Shown here: piece after piece, positions 16,441 through 24,761 of the stretch
Layout of the letters: each line of letters starts with the position of its first letter
Numbering within the stretch: position 1 is the first letter of the stretch
Notes under the pieces: model-generated
What the model saw: the letters and a program-made list of their open reading frames with translations, nothing else
Databases searched by the model: none
Told to the model about the DNA's origin: nothing
Translations under genes and position numbers: made by a program
Assembly: GCA_002389385.1 (NCBI GenBank)
Contig: DGOK01000034.1
Span: 1 to 64,000, forward strand
Reading direction: 5' to 3'
Length of the DNA stretch: 64,000 nt
Source: Rhodospirillaceae bacterium UBA4468
GTDB taxonomy: Bacteria > Pseudomonadota > Alphaproteobacteria > Rhodospirillales > Casp-alpha2

Positions 16441-17217
16441 ATGCAAAGCGAAGAAAAGCCACAGGATGAAACCGTCGCGCCAGAAGCTGCTGAAGATTCG
16501 GCTGTGAATGATGCGAATGATTGTGCAGAAGACGTATCTGTTGAGCACGCAGAAGCTGCAGCGAACGCCATATTAGAAGAAGACGCACCTGCTGACGATG
16601 CGTCAGAAGCTAATGAGCCTGAGCGAGACCTTGAAGTCGAATTGGCTGAAGCTCAGGACCGACTTTTGCGTGCACTGGCTGAATCAGAAAATGTGCGCCG
16701 CCGTGCTTCACGTGATGTTGAGAACGCAACGAAAAGATCGATTGCAAACTTTGCCCGTGAAATGGTCGTTGTTGCAGATAACCTTAGCCGTGCGCTCGGC
16801 GCCGTTGATAAGGACAAAATCGATGGCAATGAGACAGTCAAAGTGCTTTTAGAGGGTGTTGAGATGACAGAACGGGAAATGCAAAACGCGTTTTCTCGCA
16901 ATGGCATCAAGAAAGTCGATCCATTAGGTGAGCGGTTTGATCCTCAATTGCATGAAGCAATGTTTGAATTTGAAGACCTGTCAAAACCAGCTGGTTCTGT
17001 GGGTCAGGTTATGGAGCCTGGCTATACACTTAATGACCAATCGTTGCGCCCAGCAAAGGTTGGCGTCACGAAGGGTGGCCCAAAACCAGGTGCCGCACCT
17101 GCGCCATCTGCGCAAACAATTGATGAGGTGGATGCTGAAAATACAGCGACCAGCGGTGGTAATGCCTATGAAGATAATGGCAAGCCATCGGGTACAAATT
17201 TAGACGAAGAACTCTAA
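16441..17217 (+). CDS. grpE: GrpE, nucleotide exchange factor of DnaK
   Basis: Dimeric cofactor that releases ADP from DnaK. The long N-terminal acidic tail (about 60 residues rich in Glu, Asp and Ala) is followed by a coiled coil (VELAEAQDRLLRALAESENV) and the beta domain with FDPQLHEAMFEF and PGYTLNDQSLRPAKVGVTK. At 258 aa it is longer than most: about 45 residues of low-complexity Pro/Ala/Asn-rich tail follow the conserved domain. It starts 17 bases after hrcA and is separated from dnaK by 197 bases containing hairpins. Confidence 0.95.
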   Translation: MQSEEKPQDETVAPEAAEDSAVNDANDCAEDVSVEHAEAAANAILEEDAPADDASEANEPERDLEVELAEAQDRLLRALAESENVRRRASRDVENATKRSIANFAREMVVVADNLSRALGAVDKDKIDGNETVKVLLEGVEMTEREMQNAFSRNGIKKVDPLGERFDPQLHEAMFEFEDLSKPAGSVGQVMEPGYTLNDQSLRPAKVGVTKGGPKPGAAPAPSAQTIDEVDAENTATSGGNAYEDNGKPSGTNLDEEL

Positions 17218-17285
17218 GACTTTCCAATACCCCTAAAAAATTATGGGAAAAGCCGTTGCAGGCCCGGAAATCTGGGCTTATATCC

Positions 17286-17291
17286 CTTGAA
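17286..17291 (+). promoter_or_regulatory. Possible heat-shock (RpoH) -35 element of dnaK
   Basis: CTTGAA, the RpoH -35 consensus, occurs 124 bases before the dnaK start. The expected C-rich -10 about 13-17 bases later is poor (GAATTTTAGAT), so this is only a candidate. An RpoH-dependent dnaK promoter is normal in alphaproteobacteria. Confidence 0.25.
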
Positions 17292-17330
17292 ATTAGATAA
17301 TCTAAGAATTTTAGATTTGTTGAAATTATA

Positions 17331-17346
17331 AAGACCACGAGGTCTT
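17331..17346 (+). other. Short perfect hairpin in the dnaK leader
   Basis: AAGACC-ACGA-GGTCTT is a 6 bp stem with a 4 base loop about 70 bases upstream of dnaK. It has no T tract, so it is not an intrinsic terminator. It could protect the dnaK mRNA 5' region or be a processing signal between grpE and dnaK. An imperfect GCCC/GGGC stem lies at 17262-17277. Confidence 0.35.
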
Positions 17347-17414
17347 AAACCATAGGGGTCATATTCAGGCGCTTTTATAGGCCGGAAATGACCGCCGCAG
17401 AGAATGAGGTTATT

Positions 17415-19358
17415 ATGAGTAAAGTTATTGGTATCGATTTAGGAACGACCAACTCCTGTATTGCTGTGATGGATGGCAAAGACGCCAAAGTCATCGAGAA
17501 CGCCGAGGGGGCGCGTACAACACCATCAATGGTGGCGTTCTCAGATTCCGGCGAACGACTGGTTGGCCAGCCTGCAAAGCGTCAGGCTGTTACGAACCCT
17601 GAGAAAACATTATTTGCGATCAAGCGTTTGATCGGTCGCCGCTATGACGACCCCGTTACCGAGAAAGACAAGAAAGTTGTCCCTTACAATATTATCAAGG
17701 GCGACAATGGTGACGCGTGGGTCCAGGCTGGCGATGAAAAATATTCACCATCACAGATTTCAGCGTTCATCTTGCAAAAGATGAAAGAGACAGCTGAAAG
17801 CTATCTTGGTGAAAAAGTTGAGCAGGCTGTGATCACTGTCCCTGCTTACTTTAACGACTCACAGCGTCAAGCAACAAAAGATGCAGGTAAAATTGCCGGT
17901 CTCGAAGTGCTGCGAATTATCAACGAGCCAACGGCGGCTGCTCTTGCTTACGGTCTTGATAAAAAAGAAGCCGGCACGATTGTTGTCTATGACTTAGGTG
18001 GTGGCACGTTCGATGTATCGATCCTCGAAATTGGTGACGGCGTTTTCGAAGTAAAATCGACCAACGGTGATACGTTCCTTGGTGGTGAAGATTTTGACAA
18101 CCGCGTCGTCGATTATCTGGCTGATGAGTTCAAAAAAGAGAACACCATTGATCTGCGTGAGGACAAATTGGCCCTGCAGCGTCTGAAGGAAGCCGCAGAA
18201 AAGGCGAAGATTGAACTTTCATCTACAGCGCAAACAGAAGTGAACCTGCCATTTATCACGGCTGATCAATCCGGGCCGAAGCACCTGAATATCAAAATCT
18301 CACGTGCGAAGTTTGAGACATTGGTTGAAGACCTTGTCGAACGCACTATTGCACCATGTAAAAACGCATTGAAGGACGCTGGTATTAGTGCTGGCGAAAT
18401 CGATGAAGTTATCTTGGTTGGTGGTATGACCCGGATGCCAAAGGTCATCGAGATTGTAAAGAACTTCTTTGGTCGCGAGCCACACAAAGGCGTTAACCCT
18501 GATGAAGTTGTTGCATTGGGTGCAGCTATTCAGGGCGGTGTCTTGAAGGGTGACGTCAAAGACGTGTTGTTGCTTGATGTCACACCTCTTTCTCTAGGTA
18601 TCGAGACATTGGGCGGTGTGTTTACGCGGTTGATTGATCGTAATACGACGATCCCGACACGTAAAAGTCAGTCGTTCTCAACAGCTGAAGATAATCAGTC
18701 TGCTGTGACTATTCGCGTGTTCCAAGGTGAACGCGAAATGGCTGCGGACAACAAAATTCTCGGCCAGTTTGATTTGGTGGGTATCCCGCCAAGTCCACGC
18801 GGTATGCCTCAGATTGAAGTCACGTTCGATATCGACGCGAACGGTATCGTAAATGTTTCAGCGAAAGACAAGGCGACGGGTAAAGAGCAACAAGTGCGTA
18901 TCCAGGCGTCTGGTGGTCTCTCGGATGATGACATTGAAAAAATGGTGCAAGAGGCAGAAGTGAATGCCGACGAGGATAAAAAGCGCCGTGATCTTGTAGA
19001 CGCTAGAAACAATGCAGATAGCATGGCGCACTCAGCAGAAAAAAGCCTGACCGAATATGGTGATCAGGTAGAAGAAGCGGACCGTACAGCCATTCAAACG
19101 GCGATCACTGAACTTTGTGAAACGATGGAAGGTGATGACCTTGAGGCGATTACAGCAAAAACTGAAGCGCTAACGCAGGTTTCAATGAAATTGGGTGAAG
19201 CAATGTACAAGGCACAGCAAGCCGAAGCAGAAGCTGCCGGTGGTGGCGAAGCGGGCGCGGAAGCTGATGCTGGAGGAGACCAGAAGAAGGATGACGACAC
19301 CGTCGTTGATGCCGACTTCGAAGAGGTCGATCCAGATCAAGACAAGAAGAACGGCTAA
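17415..19358 (+). CDS. dnaK: Chaperone DnaK (Hsp70)
   Basis: ATP-driven Hsp70 working with DnaJ and GrpE. The start MSKVIGIDLGTTNSC follows a GAGGTT ribosome site; an in-frame ATG nine codons upstream is not used in the family. Nucleotide-binding motifs include VPAYFNDSQRQATKDAG, NEPTAAALAYG and VYDLGGGTFDVSIL. The linker DVLLLDVTPLSLGIE precedes the substrate domain. The tail ends in acidic EEVDPDQDKKNG. 647 aa, full length and intact. Confidence 0.98.
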   Translation: MSKVIGIDLGTTNSCIAVMDGKDAKVIENAEGARTTPSMVAFSDSGERLVGQPAKRQAVTNPEKTLFAIKRLIGRRYDDPVTEKDKKVVPYNIIKGDNGDAWVQAGDEKYSPSQISAFILQKMKETAESYLGEKVEQAVITVPAYFNDSQRQATKDAGKIAGLEVLRIINEPTAAALAYGLDKKEAGTIVVYDLGGGTFDVSILEIGDGVFEVKSTNGDTFLGGEDFDNRVVDYLADEFKKENTIDLREDKLALQRLKEAAEKAKIELSSTAQTEVNLPFITADQSGPKHLNIKISRAKFETLVEDLVERTIAPCKNALKDAGISAGEIDEVILVGGMTRMPKVIEIVKNFFGREPHKGVNPDEVVALGAAIQGGVLKGDVKDVLLLDVTPLSLGIETLGGVFTRLIDRNTTIPTRKSQSFSTAEDNQSAVTIRVFQGEREMAADNKILGQFDLVGIPPSPRGMPQIEVTFDIDANGIVNVSAKDKATGKEQQVRIQASGGLSDDDIEKMVQEAEVNADEDKKRRDLVDARNNADSMAHSAEKSLTEYGDQVEEADRTAIQTAITELCETMEGDDLEAITAKTEALTQVSMKLGEAMYKAQQAEAEAAGGGEAGAEADAGGDQKKDDDTVVDADFEEVDPDQDKKNG

Positions 19359-19374
19359 TACCGATTTATTGGTG

Positions 19375-19420
19375 CGGGTTGCGTCAGGTTAATTACCTGA
19401 TTGCACCCGTTACCGTTTTT
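19375..19420 (+). terminator. Long hairpin plus T-run between dnaK and dnaJ (partial terminator or attenuator)
   Basis: Two 15-base arms, 19375-19389 and 19395-19409, pair except for four central positions: outer CGGGT/ACCCG and inner TCAGGT/ACCTGA around a 5 base loop. A TTTTT run follows at 19416-19420. It lies 20 bases ahead of the dnaJ ATG. It is likely to lower dnaJ expression relative to dnaK, either by partial termination or by limiting mRNA decay and ribosome access. Confidence 0.55.
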
Positions 19421-19439
19421 CTGCGGGGGTTTTGATCAT

Positions 19440-20597
19440 ATGGCAAAGCAAGATTATTACGAGAGTCTCGGTGTTTCCAAAGACGCTGATGCGGCTGAAT
19501 TAAAGAAATCGTATCGAAAACTCGCGATGGAATTTCATCCGGATCGAAATCCGGATGATGAGGCAGCGGAGCAGCGTTTCAAAGAGCTCAGCGAAGCCTA
19601 TGAGGTTTTAAAAGACCCAGAAAAGCGTGCAGCTTATGATCGCTTTGGCCATGCAGCCTTTGAAGGCGGTGGCGGTGGTCCCGGTGGGTTTGGCGGCGGC
19701 GGCGCAGGCGGCGCAGGCGGTTTTGCCGATATCTTCGAAGAAATGTTTGGTGACTTTATGGGTGGCGGCGGTGGTGGCCGTGGCGGTCAACGCGCAAACG
19801 CGGGCCGAGGGTCTGATCTTCGCTACAACATGGAAATCACATTGGAAGATGCGTTTAATGGTCTAAAGACCGATATACGCGTCCCGACGTCTGTGATTTG
19901 TGACGACTGTACTGGTACTGGCGGCAAAGATGGCGCAGCGCCTGTTTCTTGTGGCAGTTGCGGTGGCGCAGGCCGGGTTCGGTCTCAGTCTGGATTCTTT
20001 ACCGTCGAACGCACATGCCCAACATGTCAGGGTACAGGCGAAACTATCGCTGATCCGTGTCACACGTGTAACGGCATTGGCCGGCGTCAAAAAGAAAAAA
20101 CGCTGGCAGTTAATATTCCGGCAGGTGTTGAAGATGGCACACGTATCCGTCTTTCCGGCGAGGGAGAAGCGGGTCTTCGTGGCGCCCCAGGTGGCGATCT
20201 TTATATATTCTTAGGCGTAAGGCCGCACCGGTTCTTCCGTCGTGATGATGCTGATATTCATGTTCGCGTGCCTGTTCCTATGGCAACGGCAACTCTTGGT
20301 GGGCAAATCGAAGTGCCGACGGTTGAAGGTAAGTTGCTTCGTGTCACCATTCCGGAAGGAACACCGACAGGTCACCAATTGCGCCTGCGCGGCAAAGGCA
20401 TGAAAGTCATGCGCTCTGAAAGCCGCGGCGATATGTTTGTGCAGATTTTTGTAGAAACCCCCGTCAACTTGTCCAAAAAGCAGAAAGACCTGCTCAAAGA
20501 ATTTGCGGGTGATGACAAAACGTCGAAAAAGCATAGCCCAGAAAGCACAGGCTTCCTCGATAAAGTGAAAGAGCTTTGGGAAGACTTGCGGGATTGA
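19440..20597 (+). CDS. dnaJ: Chaperone DnaJ (Hsp40)
   Basis: DnaK co-chaperone that stimulates ATP hydrolysis and delivers substrate. The J domain carries the HPD motif in EFHPDRNPDDE. A Gly/Phe-rich linker (GGGGPGGFGGGGAGGAGGFA) follows. The zinc domain has four CxxCxGxG repeats: CDDCTGTG, CGSCGGAG, CPTCQGTG and CHTCNGIG. The C-terminal substrate domains follow. I use the ATG giving MAKQDYYESLGV (385 aa), not the upstream TTG, which lies inside the hairpin. Confidence 0.97.
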   Translation: MAKQDYYESLGVSKDADAAELKKSYRKLAMEFHPDRNPDDEAAEQRFKELSEAYEVLKDPEKRAAYDRFGHAAFEGGGGGPGGFGGGGAGGAGGFADIFEEMFGDFMGGGGGGRGGQRANAGRGSDLRYNMEITLEDAFNGLKTDIRVPTSVICDDCTGTGGKDGAAPVSCGSCGGAGRVRSQSGFFTVERTCPTCQGTGETIADPCHTCNGIGRRQKEKTLAVNIPAGVEDGTRIRLSGEGEAGLRGAPGGDLYIFLGVRPHRFFRRDDADIHVRVPVPMATATLGGQIEVPTVEGKLLRVTIPEGTPTGHQLRLRGKGMKVMRSESRGDMFVQIFVETPVNLSKKQKDLLKEFAGDDKTSKKHSPESTGFLDKVKELWEDLRD

Positions 20598-20673
20598 TCT
20601 CTTAGGTAATGGGGTTCGCACTCTTGGCTCCGGCGTGACACATAGGTTGGATTGCCTATAGTGCGAAGAGATC
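20596..20673 (+). other. Structured intergenic region between dnaJ and dapB
   Basis: The 94-base spacer contains nested complementary segments: GATCTC (20596-20601) with GAGATC (20668-20673), TTCGCACT (20615-20622) with AGTGCGAA (20660-20667), and an inner ATAGG/CCTAT hairpin just before the second arm. The right-hand arm is one uninterrupted 14-mer and the left is split by a 13-base bulge. There is no T-run. It may be the 3' structure of dnaJ mRNA or a structured dapB leader ending 18 bases before its ATG. Confidence 0.4.
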
Positions 20674-20691
20674 ACGATTAGGAGTTTTCGC

Positions 20692-21492
20692 ATGAAAATC
20701 GGTATTGTTGGATGTGCAGGCCGCATGGGCCGGATGTTGGTGCAGGCAGTTCACGCAACGCCTGGCGCAGAGCTTGCGGGCGGCACTGAAGCCGCGCATT
20801 CAGATGCAATTGGTGAAGACCCTGCTATGCTTGCAGGTTTACCCGGATCGGGCTTGAAAATCATTAGCGATGCGCGTGCATTGTTTGAAGCATCAGATGC
20901 CGTTGTTGATTTCACGGTTCCAGTCGCAACTGTCGCGCATGCAGCGCTTGCAGCCGAAACAGGCACAGCCTTAATTCCTGGGACAACGGGCTTTTCACAA
21001 GAAGAGCAGGCGCTTATTGAGAAAGCAGCAGGCTCCGCCGCGATTGTTCAGGCAGCGAATTATTCCGTTGGCGTCAATGTATTGCTAGGGCTGACGGCGC
21101 AGGCGGCAGAAATGCTTGGACCTGAATTTGATATCGAAATTCTTGAAATGCATCACCGTCATAAAGTGGACGCACCATCCGGGACAGCTTTAGCTTTGGG
21201 TGAGGCGGCCGCGGCTGGGCGGGGTGTTGATTTGAATCAGGTGTCAGATCGTGTTCGTGACGGGCAAACCGGCGAACGCACTGTCGGCAATATTGGTTTT
21301 GCCACACTTCGTGGTGGCATGGTTGTCGGTGACCATTCCGTTATCTTTGCTTCAGATGATGAGCGGATTGAGATTTCGCATAAAGCTGCGGACCGGGGAT
21401 TGTTTGCTAAAGGCGCTATTCGTGCCGCGCTTTGGACAAAAGACCAACCGCCAGGATTGTATTCTATGAGAAATGTGTTGGGCTTCGACTAA
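20692..21492 (+). CDS. dapB: 4-hydroxy-tetrahydrodipicolinate reductase
   Basis: NAD(P)H-dependent reductase of the diaminopimelate/lysine pathway, supplying peptidoglycan and lysine. The nucleotide-binding start is MKIGIVGCAGRMGRML. The catalytic segment EMHHRHKVDAPSGTA has the conserved HH, Lys and substrate-binding residues. The C-terminal DNA end is IRAALWTKDQPPGLYSMRNV. 266 aa is normal. A GGAG ribosome site precedes the ATG. It is downstream of dnaJ, a common alphaproteobacterial link, and overlaps the DUF2244 gene tail to tail by 4 bases. Confidence 0.97.
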   Translation: MKIGIVGCAGRMGRMLVQAVHATPGAELAGGTEAAHSDAIGEDPAMLAGLPGSGLKIISDARALFEASDAVVDFTVPVATVAHAALAAETGTALIPGTTGFSQEEQALIEKAAGSAAIVQAANYSVGVNVLLGLTAQAAEMLGPEFDIEILEMHHRHKVDAPSGTALALGEAAAAGRGVDLNQVSDRVRDGQTGERTVGNIGFATLRGGMVVGDHSVIFASDDERIEISHKAADRGLFAKGAIRAALWTKDQPPGLYSMRNVLGFD

Positions 21493-21989
21493 GTACCATT
21501 ATGTCGTACGTCGCCTAATCGCCGGATTTCTTCGATCAAAACATTACAAAGTTCTTCACGTTCATCATCCGTCAAAAATTTCCCAATGATGACGCGTTTT
21601 CCGTGGGTTCCAGCAATAAGCTGTTGCGATGCTTCGTCTATCCGAACTTGTAACCATTGAGGCTGAAATGACGTGAGCTTGCGCTTGCCCCAATGACTTA
21701 CTTTTGAATGCCGGAATTCTTTATCTGTAATGGTGATCGCTTCGAACGCAGATCCGATTTTATGATTATAGCGAAGCGCAAATATTAGCGCGATCACTTC
21801 CAGGCCCATAAATCCAAACACAGGCCATGCACCGACCAATAAGAAGATCGTGCCCGTTGGGATGAACAGACAAAGGACAAACGCGGTAACGATCTTTACA
21901 GCACGTTCGCTTGAGCTCCGATGTGGTCGAAGAACCCGCGAATAGCGAATGTTCTCATCTTCTTGTGCGCTGGTACCTATGGTTTCCAT
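21489..21989 (-). CDS. DUF2244 family membrane protein
   Basis: 166 aa with two adjacent membrane segments (residues about 32-75, AVKIVTAFVLCLFIPTGTIF and a second one rich in Val/Ala/Leu), followed by a soluble beta-rich domain with ITITDKEFRHSK and FQPQWLQVRI. This is the DUF2244 pattern, an uncharacterised family often placed beside nth in alphaproteobacteria, as here. The N-terminus is cytoplasmic and polar. No enzymatic motif is visible. Confidence 0.82.
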   Translation of the reverse strand: METIGTSAQEDENIRYSRVLRPHRSSSERAVKIVTAFVLCLFIPTGTIFLLVGAWPVFGFMGLEVIALIFALRYNHKIGSAFEAITITDKEFRHSKVSHWGKRKLTSFQPQWLQVRIDEASQQLIAGTHGKRVIIGKFLTDDEREELCNVLIEEIRRLGDVRHNGT

Positions 21990-22066
21990 AACCCTTAATT
22001 TAGGATTATTGAGAAAAAAGCAACAAGCGGGTTTCGTGGGCAGGCATTTTGCGGGATAACGGTAAG

Positions 22067-22708
22067 ATGAAAAAAGCTGATGTTATGACGTTTTACAGTC
22101 GATTGCGCGATGCCAACCCTGAACCGGTTGGCGAGCTTCATTATGTTAATTCTTATACATTACTGGTGGCGGTCGCGTTATCTGCTCAAGCAACGGACGT
22201 TGGCGTCAACAAAGCGACACGGCCTTTGTTCGAGAAGGTTAAAACGCCAGAAGCCATGGTCAAGTTAGGCCTTGAAGGTATTAGGGATCATATCAAGACG
22301 ATCGGACTTTTTAACACCAAGGCGAAAAATGTGTTAGCTCTAAGCGAACTTCTGATCGAGCGACATGGTAGTATTGTGCCAGATGACCAGGCAGCGTTAG
22401 AAGCGTTACCTGGTGTGGGGCGCAAAACGGCTAACGTGGTTAGAAATATGGCCTTTGGCGCGCCGACGATTGCTGTTGATACGCATATTTATCGCGTTGG
22501 CAATCGCACAGGCTTGGCACCAGGTAAGACACCTTTGGCTGTCGAAAAGAAATTACTGAAAGCGACGCCGGATGAGTTTGCATTGCACGCGCATCATTGG
22601 CTTATTTTGTTGGGGCGCTACATATGTAAGGCACGAAAACCAGATTGCCCAAAGTGTATCGTTGCAGATGTTTGTCGCTTTAAAGGCAAAACAACGCTTG
22701 AAGGGTAA
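22067..22708 (+). CDS. nth: Endonuclease III (DNA glycosylase/AP lyase)
   Basis: Bifunctional glycosylase for oxidised pyrimidines in base-excision repair. The helix-hairpin-helix LPGVGRKTANVV contains the catalytic Lys, and the catalytic Asp lies in VDTHIYRVGNR. The [4Fe-4S] loop C-x6-C-x2-C-x5-C is exact in CKARKPDCPKCIVADVC. I choose the ATG that gives MKKADVMTFY (213 aa); a TTG six codons earlier is possible. It is divergent from the DUF2244 gene. Confidence 0.96.
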   Translation: MKKADVMTFYSRLRDANPEPVGELHYVNSYTLLVAVALSAQATDVGVNKATRPLFEKVKTPEAMVKLGLEGIRDHIKTIGLFNTKAKNVLALSELLIERHGSIVPDDQAALEALPGVGRKTANVVRNMAFGAPTIAVDTHIYRVGNRTGLAPGKTPLAVEKKLLKATPDEFALHAHHWLILLGRYICKARKPDCPKCIVADVCRFKGKTTLEG

Positions 22709-22710
22709 TG

Positions 22711-23172
22711 CTATCCATGGCTGCGTGATCCACGTTCTCTGACAATTGATTTTATGCACTCAGTAGGTTTTTGGTCTCCACGAACATCAATATGGCGAAC
22801 GCTGAGCGCATTATCAGCATTGTTCGACGATTTCGTATAGAGGAACAAAAACAATACGCATTCACGGGCGCGATATTGCCATATCTCAGTCCCACGATCT
22901 TTGCGCACCAAACTTGCTGTGCCAAATGCTTCGCTTAACTCTACAGGTTTCAAGCCAATTAATTCATCTGGTGCAGGCGCGTCTACGTCAGGGACAGCGG
23001 TCTCAGGTGGAGCCACGTTGGCGATCTCTGGAGATACTGCCTCAATTTCGGTTGCTGGTGCGTTGGAAGATATTTCAGATGTATCATCTGCACCCGCACA
23101 CGCAACAAGAAGAGCGAGCGAACCTAGCGCGAGAATGCGCGAAAAAACTCTCAACGTCTTAGCTATCGTCAC
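22711..23172 (-). CDS. Putative lipoprotein of unknown function
   Basis: 153 aa. The signal sequence (LRVFSRILALGSLALLVACA) ends in an LVAC lipobox, so it is probably lipid-anchored. An acidic Pro/Ala/Thr-rich linker of about 45 residues follows, then a small conserved-looking domain, LIGLKPVELSEAFGTASLVR with EIWQYRARECVLFLFLY and a late Cys (PTECIKSI). Those two Cys could form a disulfide. The pattern DELIGL...L..FG recalls SmpA/OmlA-like modules, but I cannot assign a function. Its start overlaps the bactofilin end by 14 bases. Confidence 0.75.
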   Translation of the reverse strand: MTIAKTLRVFSRILALGSLALLVACAGADDTSEISSNAPATEIEAVSPEIANVAPPETAVPDVDAPAPDELIGLKPVELSEAFGTASLVRKDRGTEIWQYRARECVLFLFLYTKSSNNADNALSVRHIDVRGDQKPTECIKSIVRERGSRSHG

Positions 23173-23743
23173 TTTCTGATGGTTCTAGAGCTTGCATATC
23201 ACCGGATATCTCACCACCAGATTCGATGACAATACGCCCATAACGGACAGTGCCATGGATGCGTCCGCCAGACCGAACAATAAGACGGTCGCGGGCAATG
23301 AGATCGCCTTCGTAACGGCCACTGATATCAGCTTCATCAACCTCTGCTGCACCTTTGAAAAAACCGCTGGGTGATATTTCCAGAACACGCGCGCCAGGAA
23401 GTGCGACCTCGACGTGACCTTCAACGATTAACTTGTCGCATGCTGTAATCTCACCATTAAGCTGGATGTCGCGCCCAACGATAAGGCGCCGGCTCTCAAC
23501 TTCATTGGTACGCGGGCGATCAATGCGGCGTGCGGGCGCGCTTGGCAGATCTGGGCCACGGCGTTGGAGTTCAGGCATATGATTGCTTGAAGATGGCGGT
23601 TTTGCTGGTGCATGAGAGCCTTTTTTTGAAAAAGGCTTCAATGGTGGTGCTGAACCTGCGTCGTCTGTATTGCCCGCCTTGGCAGCAGCTGACTTATCAG
23701 ACATTGCAGCGGTGTTTTCATCTTCTTTTTTCTTACCAAACAT
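23159..23743 (-). CDS. Bactofilin family cytoskeletal protein
   Basis: Bactofilins form nucleotide-free filaments that position cell-wall or stalk machinery. The N-terminal 85 residues are disordered, Pro/Ser/Ala-rich and basic. The beta-helix core follows: ESRRLIVGRDIQLNGEITAC, KLIVEGHVEVALPGARVLEI and GRIHGTVRYGRIVIESGGEI. The ATG giving MFGKKKEDE (194 aa) matches typical bactofilin starts better than a TTG three codons upstream. It is probably cotranscribed with the overlapping lipoprotein gene. Confidence 0.9.
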   Translation of the reverse strand: MFGKKKEDENTAAMSDKSAAAKAGNTDDAGSAPPLKPFSKKGSHAPAKPPSSSNHMPELQRRGPDLPSAPARRIDRPRTNEVESRRLIVGRDIQLNGEITACDKLIVEGHVEVALPGARVLEISPSGFFKGAAEVDEADISGRYEGDLIARDRLIVRSGGRIHGTVRYGRIVIESGGEISGDMQALEPSESDDS

Positions 23744-23825
23744 ATGCTTCAATCCCTAAATCTGACGGTGCGAGAACACACTATCTTATAATATTGTAGA
23801 GCCTTCAATTTTTGTAAACGAGGCC

Positions 23826-24515
23826 CTATACGTTTGCCGGCGTTTGTGTGCCAGGTGCTGTTGGTCTCCAACGTTCAAATAAATGCACCATTGCTGACGT
23901 TGCAACAACAGGCATTAATAGGTTTACCAGAGGGATCGTTAAAGAAAATGCAATAATGACCCCCATTGCAAGAACGCCGCCTTGGCGCTCTTTGCGTAAC
24001 TTGGTGACTTCTTTTGGCGAAAGACGACGAGATGCAACAAACTCGAAGTATTCTCGTCCAAGTAAATACCCGTTTACGAGATAAAAAACCACGGGGAAAA
24101 CGGGTCCTAGAAACAAGAATGGTAACATTAGTATGTTAAGAACAATGAGGATGCCAACAAACTTAAGGGACATCACAATCCCTTCACCGACGGGCAGGCC
24201 ATTGGTTCTTGGCAATCCAGGGTAATGGCGTTTTTCTACACATTCAGCGACTTGATCAAGGAAAAGGCCGATGACAGCGCTGACGGTTGCGGGAAACAAG
24301 AACCAGGTAAGGGCAAACGTGGCAACGCCACCAAGAACATCAATGATGCCCTCTAGCCAACCAATCTGCGAAATTGACGTCTCGGATAACACCCATCCGA
24401 TTAAACTCCAAAGGGCGATAAACGTGATCAAGGCGGATAGGATGGAAAACCATAAATACTTTCGGGTCGCTTTGTCACTAAGTTGATTAATTCCTTTAAT
24501 AAAAACACTTATCAT
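23826..24515 (-). CDS. EI24/CysZ-like integral membrane protein
   Basis: 229 aa with about four to five membrane segments, e.g. FSILSALITFIALWSLIGWV, a Val/Ala/Leu segment near residue 65 and ILIVLNILMLPFLFLGPVFP. The motif GYLLGREYFEFVASRRLSP is typical of the EI24 domain that includes the sulfate permease CysZ. Alphaproteobacterial members near nth are usually annotated only as EI24; sulfate transport is possible but unproven here. It lies 82 bases downstream of no obvious partner and faces the kinase gene across a 246-base spacer. Confidence 0.85.
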   Translation of the reverse strand: MISVFIKGINQLSDKATRKYLWFSILSALITFIALWSLIGWVLSETSISQIGWLEGIIDVLGGVATFALTWFLFPATVSAVIGLFLDQVAECVEKRHYPGLPRTNGLPVGEGIVMSLKFVGILIVLNILMLPFLFLGPVFPVVFYLVNGYLLGREYFEFVASRRLSPKEVTKLRKERQGGVLAMGVIIAFSLTIPLVNLLMPVVATSAMVHLFERWRPTAPGTQTPANV

Positions 24516-24645
24516 ACTGATTATCCATAATGCATATGAATCAACGATATCTTTCTAGCATAATACATCAAAAGCACAACTTCCTCATTGTTTTTTAATG
24601 CCTTACCGAAAGTTCCTCATATTAAATATAACGAAATAAACCCGT

Positions 24646-24660
24646 GTTACATGATGTAAC
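24646..24660. promoter_or_regulatory. Perfect palindrome upstream of the kinase promoter
   Basis: GTTACATGATGTAAC has 7-base arms around one central G and ends 11 bases before the predicted -35 of the downstream kinase gene. The size and position fit an operator for a dimeric regulator, possibly of the Crp/Fnr or MarR type. No regulator can be named. Confidence 0.4.
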
Positions 24661-24671
24661 CGTGTTCAGGC

Positions 24672-24699
24672 TTGCCCGTTAGCGCATGTCGACTATACT
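24672..24699 (+). promoter_or_regulatory. Predicted sigma-70 promoter of the PfkB kinase gene
   Basis: TTGCCC and TATACT are separated by 16 bases, 63 bases before the ATG at 24762. This is the clearest promoter match in the spacer. Confidence 0.5.
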
Positions 24700-24761
24700 C
24701 CGCGCGCTGAACAGCGGCCAGACTTTGGCGGCGCGATATCATTTAGATAAGCGAGAAAATC

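Noticed and set aside
15234..17414. CIRCE operator at hrcA or dnaK
   Set aside because: No TTAGCACTC-N9-GAGTGCTAA-like element occurs in either upstream region.
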